Of a DNA stretch of 64,000 nucleotides, positions 35,792 through 45,480 are shown piece after piece; position 1 is the first letter of the stretch, and each line of letters starts with the position of its first letter. Source of the DNA: Maribacter huludaoensis (GTDB taxonomy: Bacteria; Bacteroidota; Bacteroidia; Flavobacteriales; Flavobacteriaceae); NCBI RefSeq assembly GCF_029350945.1, contig NZ_JARKMS010000002.1, forward strand, positions 701,376 to 765,375. The letters are read 5' to 3'. The notes beneath the pieces were generated by a model, which saw only the letters and a list, made by a program, of their open reading frames with translations, was not told the DNA's origin and did not search any database. The position numbers and the translations under genes are program-made.

Positions 35792-37369
35792 TTAATACCC
35801 TGGTGTTTGTTCCAATAATGGGTTTTCAACTAAATGCTCATCAAATATTGGAAAAAGCAGTCTCTCGTCCGTTAATGTACGGCCACCTGTAAGTGTATCT
35901 AAAATTGGGTTTAAAATTTCAAGAGCTCTTCCTGTTCTTCTCAAATCCCACCAGCGTTGGCCTTCGCCCAAAAGTTCTAGCTGACGCTCGTCTAATATAA
36001 ATAGCTCACGTTCTTGTTCTGTAGCCCCAAATTCAGCCGCTTCAACTAATGGTAGTTGTCTTGCAGTTCTAAATTCATTTATGATTTCCAGGGCTCTTAA
36101 TTCATTACCAAGTCTATTCTCTACCTCTGCTAGATATAATACAATGTTAGAATAACGGTAAAGAACCATATCACTATCATCTAATGTTTGATTAAAATTT
36201 GCCTTATTGTATTTGGCCATTCTAGCATTACCTACTCCCTTTAGTTCAAGATTGGTAATACCTTCTCGTGATAGGTAATATCTGTAATCTCCATAAACAA
36301 ACTCTTCTTCACCTTCTTCGTTAGTAGTGGTAAGCACTGGGTCAGTGTCAGGATATTTAGTTACCCATTCAAGAGAATCTATAGGAAATTTTTCGCGCCA
36401 TTTTTGTTCCAGTGCCGGTGATAACGTAAAAGAAGGTATACCTGCAAAGAACAAATTAAAAATACCTGCTCTGTTTCGGTTGCCACTACCTGGCTCTTCG
36501 TTTAAGCTGAAACCGATTGACATAATCAATTCAGGACCTTGTTGTATCTTTAATGGACCGGAGCTAGATGGATTAGGTGCAAATGGGTCTATGTTATCGT
36601 TTAAAAACAAATTCTGCCAATCTCTAGCACTGGTAACCAAACTGAATTCATTGCTCTCCACAATCTTAAGAAGAGCTTCTTTGGTTTTTATATCATCACC
36701 TAAAAAACCATAGACCTCGGCTTGTAGTGCCCAAATACTAGTTAATGAAAATCTATATGGTCTACTTACTATATCCATATTTTCCTCTGCGGCAAGCATG
36801 TCAGGTATGATAACTTCATTAATTATCGTATTGGCTTCTGTTCTAGGTCTTTGTAAATCTGGACTAGCACCAATAACGGGTTCAGTGAACAATGGTACGT
36901 CTCCCCATACTCTAACCGCTTGGAAATATGCATAAGCTCTCATGGCTTGTGCTTCTGCCAATAATTCCGCGTCAAAACCACTAATATTAGGTACGTTGGC
37001 AATTACCAGATTAGCTCTGTTGATCAAATCGTAATAATCGTTCCATCTTAAAACACCTGCATTACCAGAAGTAACGTCGTTGGTAGTAAGCTCAATATTA
37101 TTTGCGTTGGCACCATCATTTCCATTTATGTAACTATCACCTCTAAATTCTCCCCAATAATAGTGTTTTAACCGAAATGCAGGTTGCATACCGTCGTACA
37201 TTCCTATTACAGTAGCTAAGGCATCATTATTATTTCTGAAAAAATTATCTGGCGAAATTTCACTGATCGGTGATTCATCAACTAAATTTTCACATGATGA
37301 TATAGATAGGGCTCCCAACAGAATGGCAACACTACCTATTATATATTTATTTAATTTTCGTAGTTCCAT
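35792..37369 (-). CDS. susD: SusD/RagB-family glycan-binding lipoprotein
   Basis: The 525-residue protein has a lipoprotein signal (ALSISSC, followed by ENLVDESPIS), SusD-like TPR helices (LLAEAQAMRAYAYFQAVRVWGDVPLFTEPV) and the C-terminal signature LELLGEGQRWWDLRRTG. It caps the SusC channel and binds oligosaccharide at the cell surface. It follows susC by 10 bases. The ligand is probably the rhamnose/uronate glycan handled by the neighbouring genes, but specificity cannot be read from sequence. Confidence 0.96.
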   Translation of the reverse strand: MELRKLNKYIIGSVAILLGALSISSCENLVDESPISEISPDNFFRNNNDALATVIGMYDGMQPAFRLKHYYWGEFRGDSYINGNDGANANNIELTTNDVTSGNAGVLRWNDYYDLINRANLVIANVPNISGFDAELLAEAQAMRAYAYFQAVRVWGDVPLFTEPVIGASPDLQRPRTEANTIINEVIIPDMLAAEENMDIVSRPYRFSLTSIWALQAEVYGFLGDDIKTKEALLKIVESNEFSLVTSARDWQNLFLNDNIDPFAPNPSSSGPLKIQQGPELIMSIGFSLNEEPGSGNRNRAGIFNLFFAGIPSFTLSPALEQKWREKFPIDSLEWVTKYPDTDPVLTTTNEEGEEEFVYGDYRYYLSREGITNLELKGVGNARMAKYNKANFNQTLDDSDMVLYRYSNIVLYLAEVENRLGNELRALEIINEFRTARQLPLVEAAEFGATEQERELFILDERQLELLGEGQRWWDLRRTGRALEILNPILDTLTGGRTLTDERLLFPIFDEHLVENPLLEQTPGY

Positions 37370-37379
37370 TTTAGTTTAT

Positions 37380-40300
37380 TTAAAATTTAAGATTAAGACC
37401 TAGGATTACTTCACGGTCATTTGGAAACCTTAGGTTGTCCACCCCTGGTTGTAACGGATTACCTCTTGTTCCTAATTCTGGATTAAAGCCTGGATAATTG
37501 GTCCAAGTAAGCAAGTTGTTACCAGATATATAAAAAGAACACTTTTTAACAAAACCAAACTGCTCTAAAGCTTTTTTAGGCAAGTCATAACCCAGTCTAA
37601 CAAAACGTAGTTTTATAAAGCTACCGTCAGTTACATAGAAACTATTAGGTCTGTCCCTGTTTTGTGGGACCCTGGTTAATCTTGGATAAACCGTAATGTC
37701 TCCAGGATTTTGCCAAGCACCCTCTATACGGTCTGGACCCGGTGTCTCACCTCCTGAGTTTAAATCATTTCTAGCTTCGTCCCAACGTCTCCACGTATCG
37801 TTTCCTAAAGTAAAGTCAAACAAAAAGCTAAGGCTTATATCTTTATATTTAAAATCGTTTGAGAATCCACCAAATGATTTTGGTAAACCATTTCCTATGG
37901 TCTGTCTGTCTTCGTTTGTTATGACGAAATCACCATCAACATCATCCCAGAAGATATCACCACCTTGGGCAACACGACCGTCATTTCTTATTTGGTTCAC
38001 ATCTCCGGTAAACTCTGATCCGTTAAGGGTATAATTCACAAACTCTCCAGAATTGTCAAAATTAGGTGTCAGCTGAACGCCATCATTTGTAAATGCGTTA
38101 GATTCATCATATTGAAAAACCCCTAAGTTTTTAAAACCGTAAATATTACCAATTGGTTGACCTTCTTCAATTAAGTAGTCACCTGATTGAAATGATGTAC
38201 CACCGAAGAGTTGAGTAACCTCATTTTCTTGAAAACTAATGTTGAAATTACTATTCCAACTAAAATTTTTGGATTGTATGATGCTTCCACCAATATTTAG
38301 GTCAATACCTTGATTTCTTACTGCTCCAACATTCTGTCTTATGCCAGAGAAACCAGACTCCTCCGGTAGAGGTACATTGGCCAATAAATCTTTGGTATCT
38401 TTTCTCCAAACATCAAAATTTATAGTAAATCTATTCTTGAACATTCCTAAATCAAAACCTAGGTTAGTGGCAACCGTACTTTCCCAACTTAATTCTGGAT
38501 TTCCTAATCTGGTAGGTGATACTCCGCTAATACCATCGTAAACTGCACCAGGTGTAAAAGCAGATGTAAATTCATAATCCCCAATTCGATCATTTCCGGT
38601 TTCACCATAACTGGCTCTTAACAAAAGGTTGTTGATTTTACTATTACTGTTCTTGAAGAACGGTTCATTGCTTACTCTCCACCCAATTGAACCTGAGGGG
38701 AAATAACCAAATTCATTGTTGTCTCCAAATCTTGATGAACCATCTCGTCTTAACGTTGCACTTATAAGATAGCGGTTATCAAAGTCGTAGTTGAAACCTC
38801 CAAAGAGTGAGTAAAGGTTACTTTTTGTGTTAAAAGTTTGCCCTCCGTTAATACCTATACCATTTGGATCAACATTGTTAAATGTCTGTACGTCTTCTGA
38901 AACGAAAAGAGCATTTGAAATTCCAAAATTTTCCTCACTTCTACGAAGTATTTGCATACCGGCAAAAGAGGATACACTATGTTTACCAAAATCTTTATTA
39001 TAGTTTATAAAATTTTCTTGTTGTATATCATAGTCGATTCTATCTCTAAGGCTACCCAAAGGATTTGTGTTTCTAGGGTTTAAAACCAATAAAGGTTGAA
39101 AATCATTATTACGTCTCAATCTAAAGTTGATACCTAATGTAGATTTTATAGAGAAGGACGGAGTAAATTTATATTGAACAGAATTAAAGCTTTGTGCCCT
39201 CCACGTTCTTAACTTTAATTGTCTAAGTTGCGCTTCGGCAACCGGATTTTGTCTACCACCAAATTCTGGGGTAAAACTACCGTCCGGTTCAAATACAGGA
39301 TAATAGGCAATACGTTCAACAAGTTGCTGAAAAACCTGATTTTCATTTAATCCACTAAATTCTTCAAATGATGCGTTAAAGCTTGTACTTAACGTTAGTT
39401 TTGTAGATGGGGTGAAATCTAATTTAAATCGGCTATTGATTCTTTTAAAACTACTGTTGATAACAATACCTTCTTCATTTAAAAAACCGTTGTTCCAGTA
39501 AGCTTTTAGTTTTTCGCCACCTCCACTTACTGCTACGTTTACCTGATTTCTTATACCAGCCTTGGTAATCAATTCTTGAAGATCAAATGAATTACGGTTT
39601 CTAAGACTTAATGAATCTCGTTGCAGTCCTGTGGGATTTTCACGTTGTGCCGCAGTACGTCTTACATCTTCGTAAAACAAGCGTTGTCTGGTATTGGCAA
39701 CCGGTATAGCTCCGTTTAATGTGTTTATTCCACTTACTACGTTTACATCTATGGTAACATCACCTCTCTTACCAGATTTTGTGGTAATCAAAACAACACC
39801 GTTTGCACCACGTGTACCGTAAATTGCAGTGGTGGCACCATCTTTTAAAACCTCAAGGGAAGCTATATCATTTGGGTCTATATTGTCTATATTGTCCAGT
39901 TGTTGACCGTCTACTACATATAAAGGTCCCGTACCACCGGCACTAAACGTTGATGTACCTCTTACTCTAATATCAAAACCAGCACCTGGACCTCCGTTAC
40001 TTGCAATTTGTACCCCGGCCAATCTACCTTGTACACCTTCAAAAGCATTTGAAGGAGTTACCTCGGCAATTTTTTCTGATTTTACAGAACTTAATGAGCC
40101 TAATACCTTCTCCCTAGAAACGGATGAATAACCTATTACGACAACTTCATCCAGGGCTTCGGTATCTTCTTCTAATGTCACATTTATGCTAGAGGAATTA
40201 ACCGTTACATCCTTGGTATTAAAACCAATATAGGAAAAGGTCAATACTCTAGAACCTGGTACTAAATTAATAGTATAATTACCATCAAAATCACTGGACA

Positions 40301-40487
40301 TACCGTTATTTGTCCCTTTTTGTACTACGTTAACGCCGGGCAAAGGTTCTCCGTTAACGTCGGTAACTGTACCTTTTACGGTACTTACCTGTGCAAAAGC
40401 TGATGTACTGGTTATCATGAACATGATCATGGTAGCCAATACAGAGAAGGTAGCAATACGCGAGCGTTTGTTACACTTTTTTTTCAT
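37380..40487 (-). CDS. susC: SusC/RagA-family TonB-dependent transporter
   Basis: The 1035-residue outer-membrane transporter has a signal peptide (ending STSAFAQ), a carboxypeptidase-like domain (VSTVKGTVTDVNGEPLPGVNVVQKGTNNG... DFDGNYTI), the plug with TonB-type box region (EALDEVVVIGYSSVSRE, LYVVDGQQLDNI, LKDGATTAIYGTRGANGVVLITTKSG) and a 22-strand barrel ending REVILGLNLKF. It imports oligosaccharides with SusD, powered by TonB. The operon is susC-susD-fasciclin. The candidate GntR operator A lies 131 bases before its start. Confidence 0.97.
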   Translation of the reverse strand: MKKKCNKRSRIATFSVLATMIMFMITSTSAFAQVSTVKGTVTDVNGEPLPGVNVVQKGTNNGMSSDFDGNYTINLVPGSRVLTFSYIGFNTKDVTVNSSSINVTLEEDTEALDEVVVIGYSSVSREKVLGSLSSVKSEKIAEVTPSNAFEGVQGRLAGVQIASNGGPGAGFDIRVRGTSTFSAGGTGPLYVVDGQQLDNIDNIDPNDIASLEVLKDGATTAIYGTRGANGVVLITTKSGKRGDVTIDVNVVSGINTLNGAIPVANTRQRLFYEDVRRTAAQRENPTGLQRDSLSLRNRNSFDLQELITKAGIRNQVNVAVSGGGEKLKAYWNNGFLNEEGIVINSSFKRINSRFKLDFTPSTKLTLSTSFNASFEEFSGLNENQVFQQLVERIAYYPVFEPDGSFTPEFGGRQNPVAEAQLRQLKLRTWRAQSFNSVQYKFTPSFSIKSTLGINFRLRRNNDFQPLLVLNPRNTNPLGSLRDRIDYDIQQENFINYNKDFGKHSVSSFAGMQILRRSEENFGISNALFVSEDVQTFNNVDPNGIGINGGQTFNTKSNLYSLFGGFNYDFDNRYLISATLRRDGSSRFGDNNEFGYFPSGSIGWRVSNEPFFKNSNSKINNLLLRASYGETGNDRIGDYEFTSAFTPGAVYDGISGVSPTRLGNPELSWESTVATNLGFDLGMFKNRFTINFDVWRKDTKDLLANVPLPEESGFSGIRQNVGAVRNQGIDLNIGGSIIQSKNFSWNSNFNISFQENEVTQLFGGTSFQSGDYLIEEGQPIGNIYGFKNLGVFQYDESNAFTNDGVQLTPNFDNSGEFVNYTLNGSEFTGDVNQIRNDGRVAQGGDIFWDDVDGDFVITNEDRQTIGNGLPKSFGGFSNDFKYKDISLSFLFDFTLGNDTWRRWDEARNDLNSGGETPGPDRIEGAWQNPGDITVYPRLTRVPQNRDRPNSFYVTDGSFIKLRFVRLGYDLPKKALEQFGFVKKCSFYISGNNLLTWTNYPGFNPELGTRGNPLQPGVDNLRFPNDREVILGLNLKF

Positions 40488-40617
40488 TTTGAGTTGAGTT
40501 TTGTTAATATTAAATTGACTTAATCTAATTTTTAAGGATTTTTATTAATTATTAACCAATAAAACGACCTAAAAATTATTAGATTCTCAACAATTATATT
40601 AACAAGAAGTTGTGAAG

Positions 40618-40637
40618 GCATCCTGTACTGTACTGTA
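40618..40637 (-). promoter_or_regulatory. candidate GntR operator, site A (susC)
   Basis: Read toward susC the site is TACAGTACAGTACAGGATGC. It matches site B in 18 of 20 bases. It lies in the 306-base gap between gntR and susC, which otherwise holds no gene. CTGTA is repeated three times on the plus strand here, so two overlapping registers are possible. Confidence 0.6.
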
Positions 40638-40793
40638 GGGATGGTGGTAAGAGGCGTCAAAAAAAATAGGGTTAAATCGTTAATTATCTGAAAGTCAAAT
40701 TTTTAATAATTGTTTTTATAGTCTTGCTGCAAAAAAAATATTAGAGAAGAAAGCATTAAAATAAGGATATGTTATTTAGGGATAAAAATTTGT

Positions 40794-41840
40794 TTAAACA
40801 GAGTGTCTGTCAATAAAATTAAAATCGTTTTTTATTTCTACTCTTTTGTTTTCAACGATCATTTTAGCCGCTTCTTCACCCATTTTTTTAAAGTCTGTAC
40901 TAATTACGGTTATACCCAATAATTCTTTTAAAGGTGTGTCATTGTAAGATATTATGCCAATATCCTCACCTAGTTTATAATGTCTATCTCTACTTTGTTT
41001 TACCAAATTGACTAAATCCGATTCTTCTATTATAATATATAAATCCCCCAATTGTAATTCCATGCTGTCATAAATTTCATCAAGTATTTCGTAGTCCATA
41101 TCATGTTGAATACAAAATCTCTTAAAACCTGTTACAATACCTTTAGGGTATGGATAAACACCTTTGCTAGGGTATACCAATATGACTTTTTTATATTTTG
41201 ATAATTTTTCTAATCCGGCGGTAAGGGCATTATAAATATCTTCCGTAAAGTCTTGATATACTCTGCCTGCCTCTTTTGATAAACTCTTTAAATTCCGGTC
41301 CATAATGATCAGCTTTCCATTTGGTATGGAATGAATTGCTTTTAAAATATCATCGGTACAACCCATATGCTGAAGATTTTCATTTTTAAAATGAGGCATT
41401 ATAACATAGTAATCGTATAAGTTTTTTTTATTTTCAATTATGTTGCTAAATACTAAAGGTTCACAGTGGTAAATATCTAAATCTACATGGGTATTCGCAT
41501 CTAGACTATTTACAAATGAATTGAAAATTCTCATTTTGTAAGTACTTAACTTATTAATAAGAAAAAGCACTTTTGCTTTTATGGTTAGATCTGTTTTTGA
41601 TATGTAATACCCTTTACCTTTTACCGATATAATTATATTTTGTTCTTTTAATAGACCGTAGGCTTTTTCTACCGTATCTCTAGAGAGTAGGTATTCTTCG
41701 CTTACCTCGTTAATTGAAGGGATTTTTTCTCCCATACTCAATACACCTTTATGGATGCTATTGATTATAGAGTCCATAACTTGTTTGTATTTAGGAATAC
41801 GGGATTCAGTGTCTACATAAATATATTCAAGTTTTTTCAA
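40794..41840 (-). CDS. GntR-type regulator with sugar-binding effector domain (AraR-like architecture)
   Basis: The 348-residue protein has a GntR winged helix at residues about 8-75 (RIPKYKQVMDSIINSIHKGVL, GEKIPSINEVSEEYLLSRDTVEKAYGLLKEQ, KGKGYYI) and a periplasmic-binding-type effector domain (VLFLINKLSTYKMRIFNSFV..., DIGIISYNDTPLKELLGITVIST). This is the AraR-like combination. It diverges from the rhamnose operon and precedes susC on the minus strand, so L-rhamnose or rhamnulose (phosphate) is a likely ligand. Site B in the divergent gap would allow autoregulation. Confidence 0.92.
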   Translation of the reverse strand: MKKLEYIYVDTESRIPKYKQVMDSIINSIHKGVLSMGEKIPSINEVSEEYLLSRDTVEKAYGLLKEQNIIISVKGKGYYISKTDLTIKAKVLFLINKLSTYKMRIFNSFVNSLDANTHVDLDIYHCEPLVFSNIIENKKNLYDYYVIMPHFKNENLQHMGCTDDILKAIHSIPNGKLIIMDRNLKSLSKEAGRVYQDFTEDIYNALTAGLEKLSKYKKVILVYPSKGVYPYPKGIVTGFKRFCIQHDMDYEILDEIYDSMELQLGDLYIIIEESDLVNLVKQSRDRHYKLGEDIGIISYNDTPLKELLGITVISTDFKKMGEEAAKMIVENKRVEIKNDFNFIDRHSV

Positions 41841-41947
41841 GTTGTGCGGTTTTAGTTTTATGACCTAAATTAGGGTATATACAGAATTAATCAAATTCAA
41901 ACTTATGTAATCTTTTTGGCTTTTTATTTTTTTTATCGAATTTAACT

Positions 41948-41967
41948 AACAGTATAGTACAGGATGC
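41948..41967 (+). promoter_or_regulatory. candidate GntR operator, site B (rhamnose operon)
   Basis: AACAGTATAGTACAGGATGC lies 58 bases before the aldolase-dehydrogenase start and about 108 bases before the gntR start. It contains the pseudo-dyad GTA-N3-TAC, suited to a GntR dimer, followed by AGGATGC. It is closest to the consensus of the four sites. Confidence 0.6.
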
Positions 41968-42024
41968 GTTGTTTTTATTCATGCTCTATTTTCGTTGACA
42001 ACCATAATTTAAAAAAACAGATTA

Positions 42025-44124
42025 ATGCAGGTCAAAACATATAAACACGTAGATTATCTTTGGGACGAATCAAAAGCGTCAGAGCTAGGGGACAACCAGG
42101 TAGAGTTGTTTCTTTACAGGTCAAATATTTTAGGAGCAGACCTTCGTATAACAAACTTCGGTGGTGGTAATACTAGCTGTAAAACTATTGAAAAAGATCC
42201 TCTTACAAATGAAGAGGTTGAAGTAATGTGGATCAAAGGTTCTGGTGGTGATATTGGGACTCTTACAAAAGCTGGTATAGCGGGCCTGTATACAGAGCGA
42301 CTTAGAAATTTGAAGAATGTTTATGGTGGTCTAGAAGATGAAGACCGTATGGTAGGGCTGTTTAATCATTGTATTTATGATTTGGACAGCAAAGCTCCTT
42401 CAATTGACACCCCTTTACACGGTTTACTTCCTTTTAAACATATAGATCATTTACATCCTGATGCATTAATAGCGGTAGCCGCGGCAAAAGACAGCGAGAA
42501 GGTTACCAAAGAAATTTGGGGAGATACCATGGGGTGGGTGCCATGGCAAAGACCAGGTTTCGATTTAGGTCTGCAACTTGAAAAGTGTTTAAATGACAAC
42601 CCTGGTATTAGAGGTATTGTATTAGGTAGCCATGGTCTTTTTACTTGGGGAGATACATCATACGAGTGTTACCTTAATAGTTTAGAGGTTATTGAAATGG
42701 CCTCTGAATACATTGAGAAAAAAATTAAAGAGAACGGTAGTGTATTTGGTGGGCAAAAAGTAGAAAGTCTTCCTGAAGAAGAGCGCAAGGAAAAAGCAGC
42801 TAAACTTATGCCGTTACTTAGAGGACTTTGTTCTTCAGAAAATCAAATGATCGGTCATTTTACCGATACGGATGTAGTATTGGAGTATATTAATAGTAAT
42901 GATTTGGAAAGATTGGCACCTATGGGGACTTCTTGTCCGGATCATTTTTTAAGAACCAAGATTCAACCATTGGTTCTTACCTTAAGTACAGATGAGGATT
43001 TTTCCAATAGTGAAAAGGTATTGGAAAAACTTACTCCTGCATTTGAAAATTATAGAAAAGAATACGCTGAATATTACGAAAATTGTAAAAGGGATAATAG
43101 CCCTGGAATGAGGGATCCTAACCCGGTAATTATTATTTATCCTGGGGTAGGTATGTTCAGTTTTGCAAAGAATAAGCAGACTACAAGGGTGGCAAGCGAG
43201 TTTTATATCAATGCCATAAACGTAATGCGTGGTGCCGAGGCCATAACCGAGTATACATCTTTGCCAAGACAAGAGGCATTTGATATTGAATATTGGTTGT
43301 TGGAAGAAGCTAAATTACAGCGTATGCCAAAAGAAAAACCATTGTCTAGAAAAGTAGCTCTGGTTACCGGCGCCGGTGGCGGTATTGGTAAAGCTATAGC
43401 GGATAAACTTGCTGAAGAGGGTGCCAATGTAGTGCTTACCGATATTGTTGAAGATCGGTTGGTTGAAGGTGTGGCAACCTACAAAAGAGATGTAGCCAGC
43501 TATGCTGTTTGTGATGTTACCAATACGGAGTCTATAGCCAATGCCTTTAAAAAAGCATGTTTAGAATTCGGCGGTGTAGATATCATAGTTCACAGTGCTG
43601 GTTTGGCCATTTCCAAACCCTTGGAGGAAACTACCGACAAAGATTGGAATTTGTTACAGAACGTGCTAGTTAAAGGTCAGTTTGACCTGGCTAAGCAAGG
43701 TGTTGCCGTAATGAGAGATCAGGGCTTAGGAGGTAATTTTATTAGTATAGCCAGTAAAAACGGATTAGTTTCTGGACCTAACAATGTTGGGTATGGTACC
43801 TCTAAAGCAGCGCAACAACATATGAGCCGTTTATTGGCAGCGGAACTAGGCAAAGATAAAATTAGGGTTAACGTTGTAAATCCTGATGGGGTAATAGTTG
43901 GTAGTAAGATTTGGGAAGGTGACTGGGCCGAAGGTCGTGCCAAAGCGTATGGAATAACTGTAGATGAGTTGCCTGCACATTACGCTAAAAGAAATTTATT
44001 GAACGAGATCATTTATCCAGAAGACATTGCTAACGGTGTTTTTGCCTGTGTAGGAATTTTAGACAAATCAACAGGTAATATTATTAATGTCGATGGCGGT
44101 ATGGCCAATGCATTTGTAAGGTAG
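42025..44124 (+). CDS. bifunctional rhamnulose-1-phosphate aldolase / lactaldehyde dehydrogenase
   Basis: The 699-residue fusion has a class II aldolase domain (residues about 30-400; GGGNTSCKT, HIDHLHPDALIAVAAAK zinc site, VLGSHGLFTWG) and a C-terminal SDR domain (VALVTGAGGGIGKAIADKL, HSAGLA, ISIASKNG, YGTSKAA, NIINVDGG). The known RhaEW-type enzymes split L-rhamnulose-1-phosphate into DHAP and L-lactaldehyde and oxidise the latter to L-lactate. The following isomerase, kinase and L-lactate dehydrogenase complete the route. It is the first gene of the plus-strand rhamnose operon, under site B. Confidence 0.95.
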   Translation: MQVKTYKHVDYLWDESKASELGDNQVELFLYRSNILGADLRITNFGGGNTSCKTIEKDPLTNEEVEVMWIKGSGGDIGTLTKAGIAGLYTERLRNLKNVYGGLEDEDRMVGLFNHCIYDLDSKAPSIDTPLHGLLPFKHIDHLHPDALIAVAAAKDSEKVTKEIWGDTMGWVPWQRPGFDLGLQLEKCLNDNPGIRGIVLGSHGLFTWGDTSYECYLNSLEVIEMASEYIEKKIKENGSVFGGQKVESLPEEERKEKAAKLMPLLRGLCSSENQMIGHFTDTDVVLEYINSNDLERLAPMGTSCPDHFLRTKIQPLVLTLSTDEDFSNSEKVLEKLTPAFENYRKEYAEYYENCKRDNSPGMRDPNPVIIIYPGVGMFSFAKNKQTTRVASEFYINAINVMRGAEAITEYTSLPRQEAFDIEYWLLEEAKLQRMPKEKPLSRKVALVTGAGGGIGKAIADKLAEEGANVVLTDIVEDRLVEGVATYKRDVASYAVCDVTNTESIANAFKKACLEFGGVDIIVHSAGLAISKPLEETTDKDWNLLQNVLVKGQFDLAKQGVAVMRDQGLGGNFISIASKNGLVSGPNNVGYGTSKAAQQHMSRLLAAELGKDKIRVNVVNPDGVIVGSKIWEGDWAEGRAKAYGITVDELPAHYAKRNLLNEIIYPEDIANGVFACVGILDKSTGNIINVDGGMANAFVR

Positions 44125-44143
44125 TTGTTTGTAGTTTTTTTAA

Positions 44144-44182
44144 AAGCTTTTATAGATGAAAATCTATAGAAGCTTATTTTTA
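44144..44182 (+). terminator. intercistronic hairpin (attenuator or partial terminator) between aldolase and isomerase genes
   Basis: A 14-pair stem (AAGCTTTTATAGAT with ATCTATAGAAGCTT, one G-U pair) is closed by a GAAA tetraloop and followed by ATTTTTA. It lies 20 bases after the aldolase stop and ends shortly before the isomerase ATG. It may lower expression of downstream genes or stabilise the upstream message. Confidence 0.6.
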
Positions 44183-44199
44183 ATGGGAAATTAATATTT

Positions 44200-45480
44200 A
44201 TGAGAGTAGACGAAAATCAATTAGACGAAATAAATAAAAAACATCTGTCCTTACATGATGAGAAATATAATTTTTTGGGCAACATATTGTCAAAACAAGG
44301 AAAAGATGTTGATGGCATCCTTAAAATGCTTGGAGATTTTCAGGTAGCCATTCCTAGTTGGGCATTAGGAGCTGGTGGAACCAGATTTGGACGCTTTGGC
44401 TTTCAGGGAGAACCTAGTACGTTGGAGCAAAAAATAGATGATGTGGGTATCATTCATAAATTAACCCAAACGGCCGGGGCGATCTCTTTACATATTCCTT
44501 GGGATGTACCAAGTGATTATAAAGCTATCAAAGAAGTAGCTGCCTCTCATAATATTGTTTTTGATGCTGTTAATAGTAATACTTTTCAAGATCAAAAAAA
44601 TGCTAAAGAGAGCTATAAGTTTGGGTCATTGTCCAATATTAACAAAGCTTCTCGCGATCAAGCAATTGCACATAATATAGATGTTATTAATATAGGTAAT
44701 AAATTAGGCTCTAAAAGTTTAACAATTTGGTTGGCAGATGGATCTAATTTTCCTGGTCAAAGCAATTTTCAGCATGTACTTCAAAATACAGAGGATAGTG
44801 TTAAGGAAATATATAAAGCACTGCCGGAAGACTGGAAAATGTTTATAGAATACAAACCCTATGAACCAAATTTTTACAGTACTGTAATTCAAGATTGGGG
44901 AACGTCATTTATGCTGGCGAATGCTTGTGGCGAAAAAGCATATAGCTTGGTGGATTTGGGACATCATTTACCCAATACGAATATCGAGCAGATCGTATCA
45001 ACATTGATGATGAAAGGTAAATTAGGTGGTTTTCACTTTAATGATAGTAAATATGGAGATGATGATGTTACAGTTGGTAGTATTAAACCTTATTCTTTGT
45101 TCTTGATCTTTAACTCTTTGGTTTACGGAATGGAAAACAATCCTCAAAATCCATATCCGGCTTGGATGATAGATGCTAGTCATAATATCAAAGATCCTTT
45201 AGAAGATTTGATACAATCTTTAGAGGCAATTCAAGAAGCTTATGCCAAGGCATTGTTAATTGATCAAAACGAACTTGCTGCAGCACAAAAGAATAATGAT
45301 GTTGTAAAATGTCAAGAAATTCTTCAGAATGCTTATCGTACAGATGTGAGACCTTTAATAGAAAAAGCAAGAGTTGGTAGAGGAGGAGCAATCAACCCTA
45401 TAGAAACTTATAGAGCATTAAAAGTAAGAGAAGGTTTAATAAAAGAAAGAGGAGTGAACTCGGTAGCATCGGGATTATAA
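44200..45480 (+). CDS. rhaI: L-rhamnose isomerase (RhaI type)
   Basis: The 426-residue TIM-barrel isomerase converts L-rhamnose to L-rhamnulose. It resembles the Pseudomonas stutzeri-type rather than E. coli RhaA: VAIPSWALGAGGTRFGRF, SLHIPWD, then metal ligands in MFIEYKPYEP (Glu), YSLVDLGHH (Asp) and GGFHFNDSKYGDDD (His/Asp). The kinase ATG follows its TAA without a gap. Placement within the operon supports the assignment. Confidence 0.94.
   Translation: MRVDENQLDEINKKHLSLHDEKYNFLGNILSKQGKDVDGILKMLGDFQVAIPSWALGAGGTRFGRFGFQGEPSTLEQKIDDVGIIHKLTQTAGAISLHIPWDVPSDYKAIKEVAASHNIVFDAVNSNTFQDQKNAKESYKFGSLSNINKASRDQAIAHNIDVINIGNKLGSKSLTIWLADGSNFPGQSNFQHVLQNTEDSVKEIYKALPEDWKMFIEYKPYEPNFYSTVIQDWGTSFMLANACGEKAYSLVDLGHHLPNTNIEQIVSTLMMKGKLGGFHFNDSKYGDDDVTVGSIKPYSLFLIFNSLVYGMENNPQNPYPAWMIDASHNIKDPLEDLIQSLEAIQEAYAKALLIDQNELAAAQKNNDVVKCQEILQNAYRTDVRPLIEKARVGRGGAINPIETYRALKVREGLIKERGVNSVASGL

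Noticed and set aside
42025-44124. Aldolase-SDR fusion as an assembly artefact joining two genes
   Set aside because: The same domain order is known in characterised rhamnulose-1-phosphate aldolase/lactaldehyde dehydrogenase proteins, and the frame is uninterrupted.
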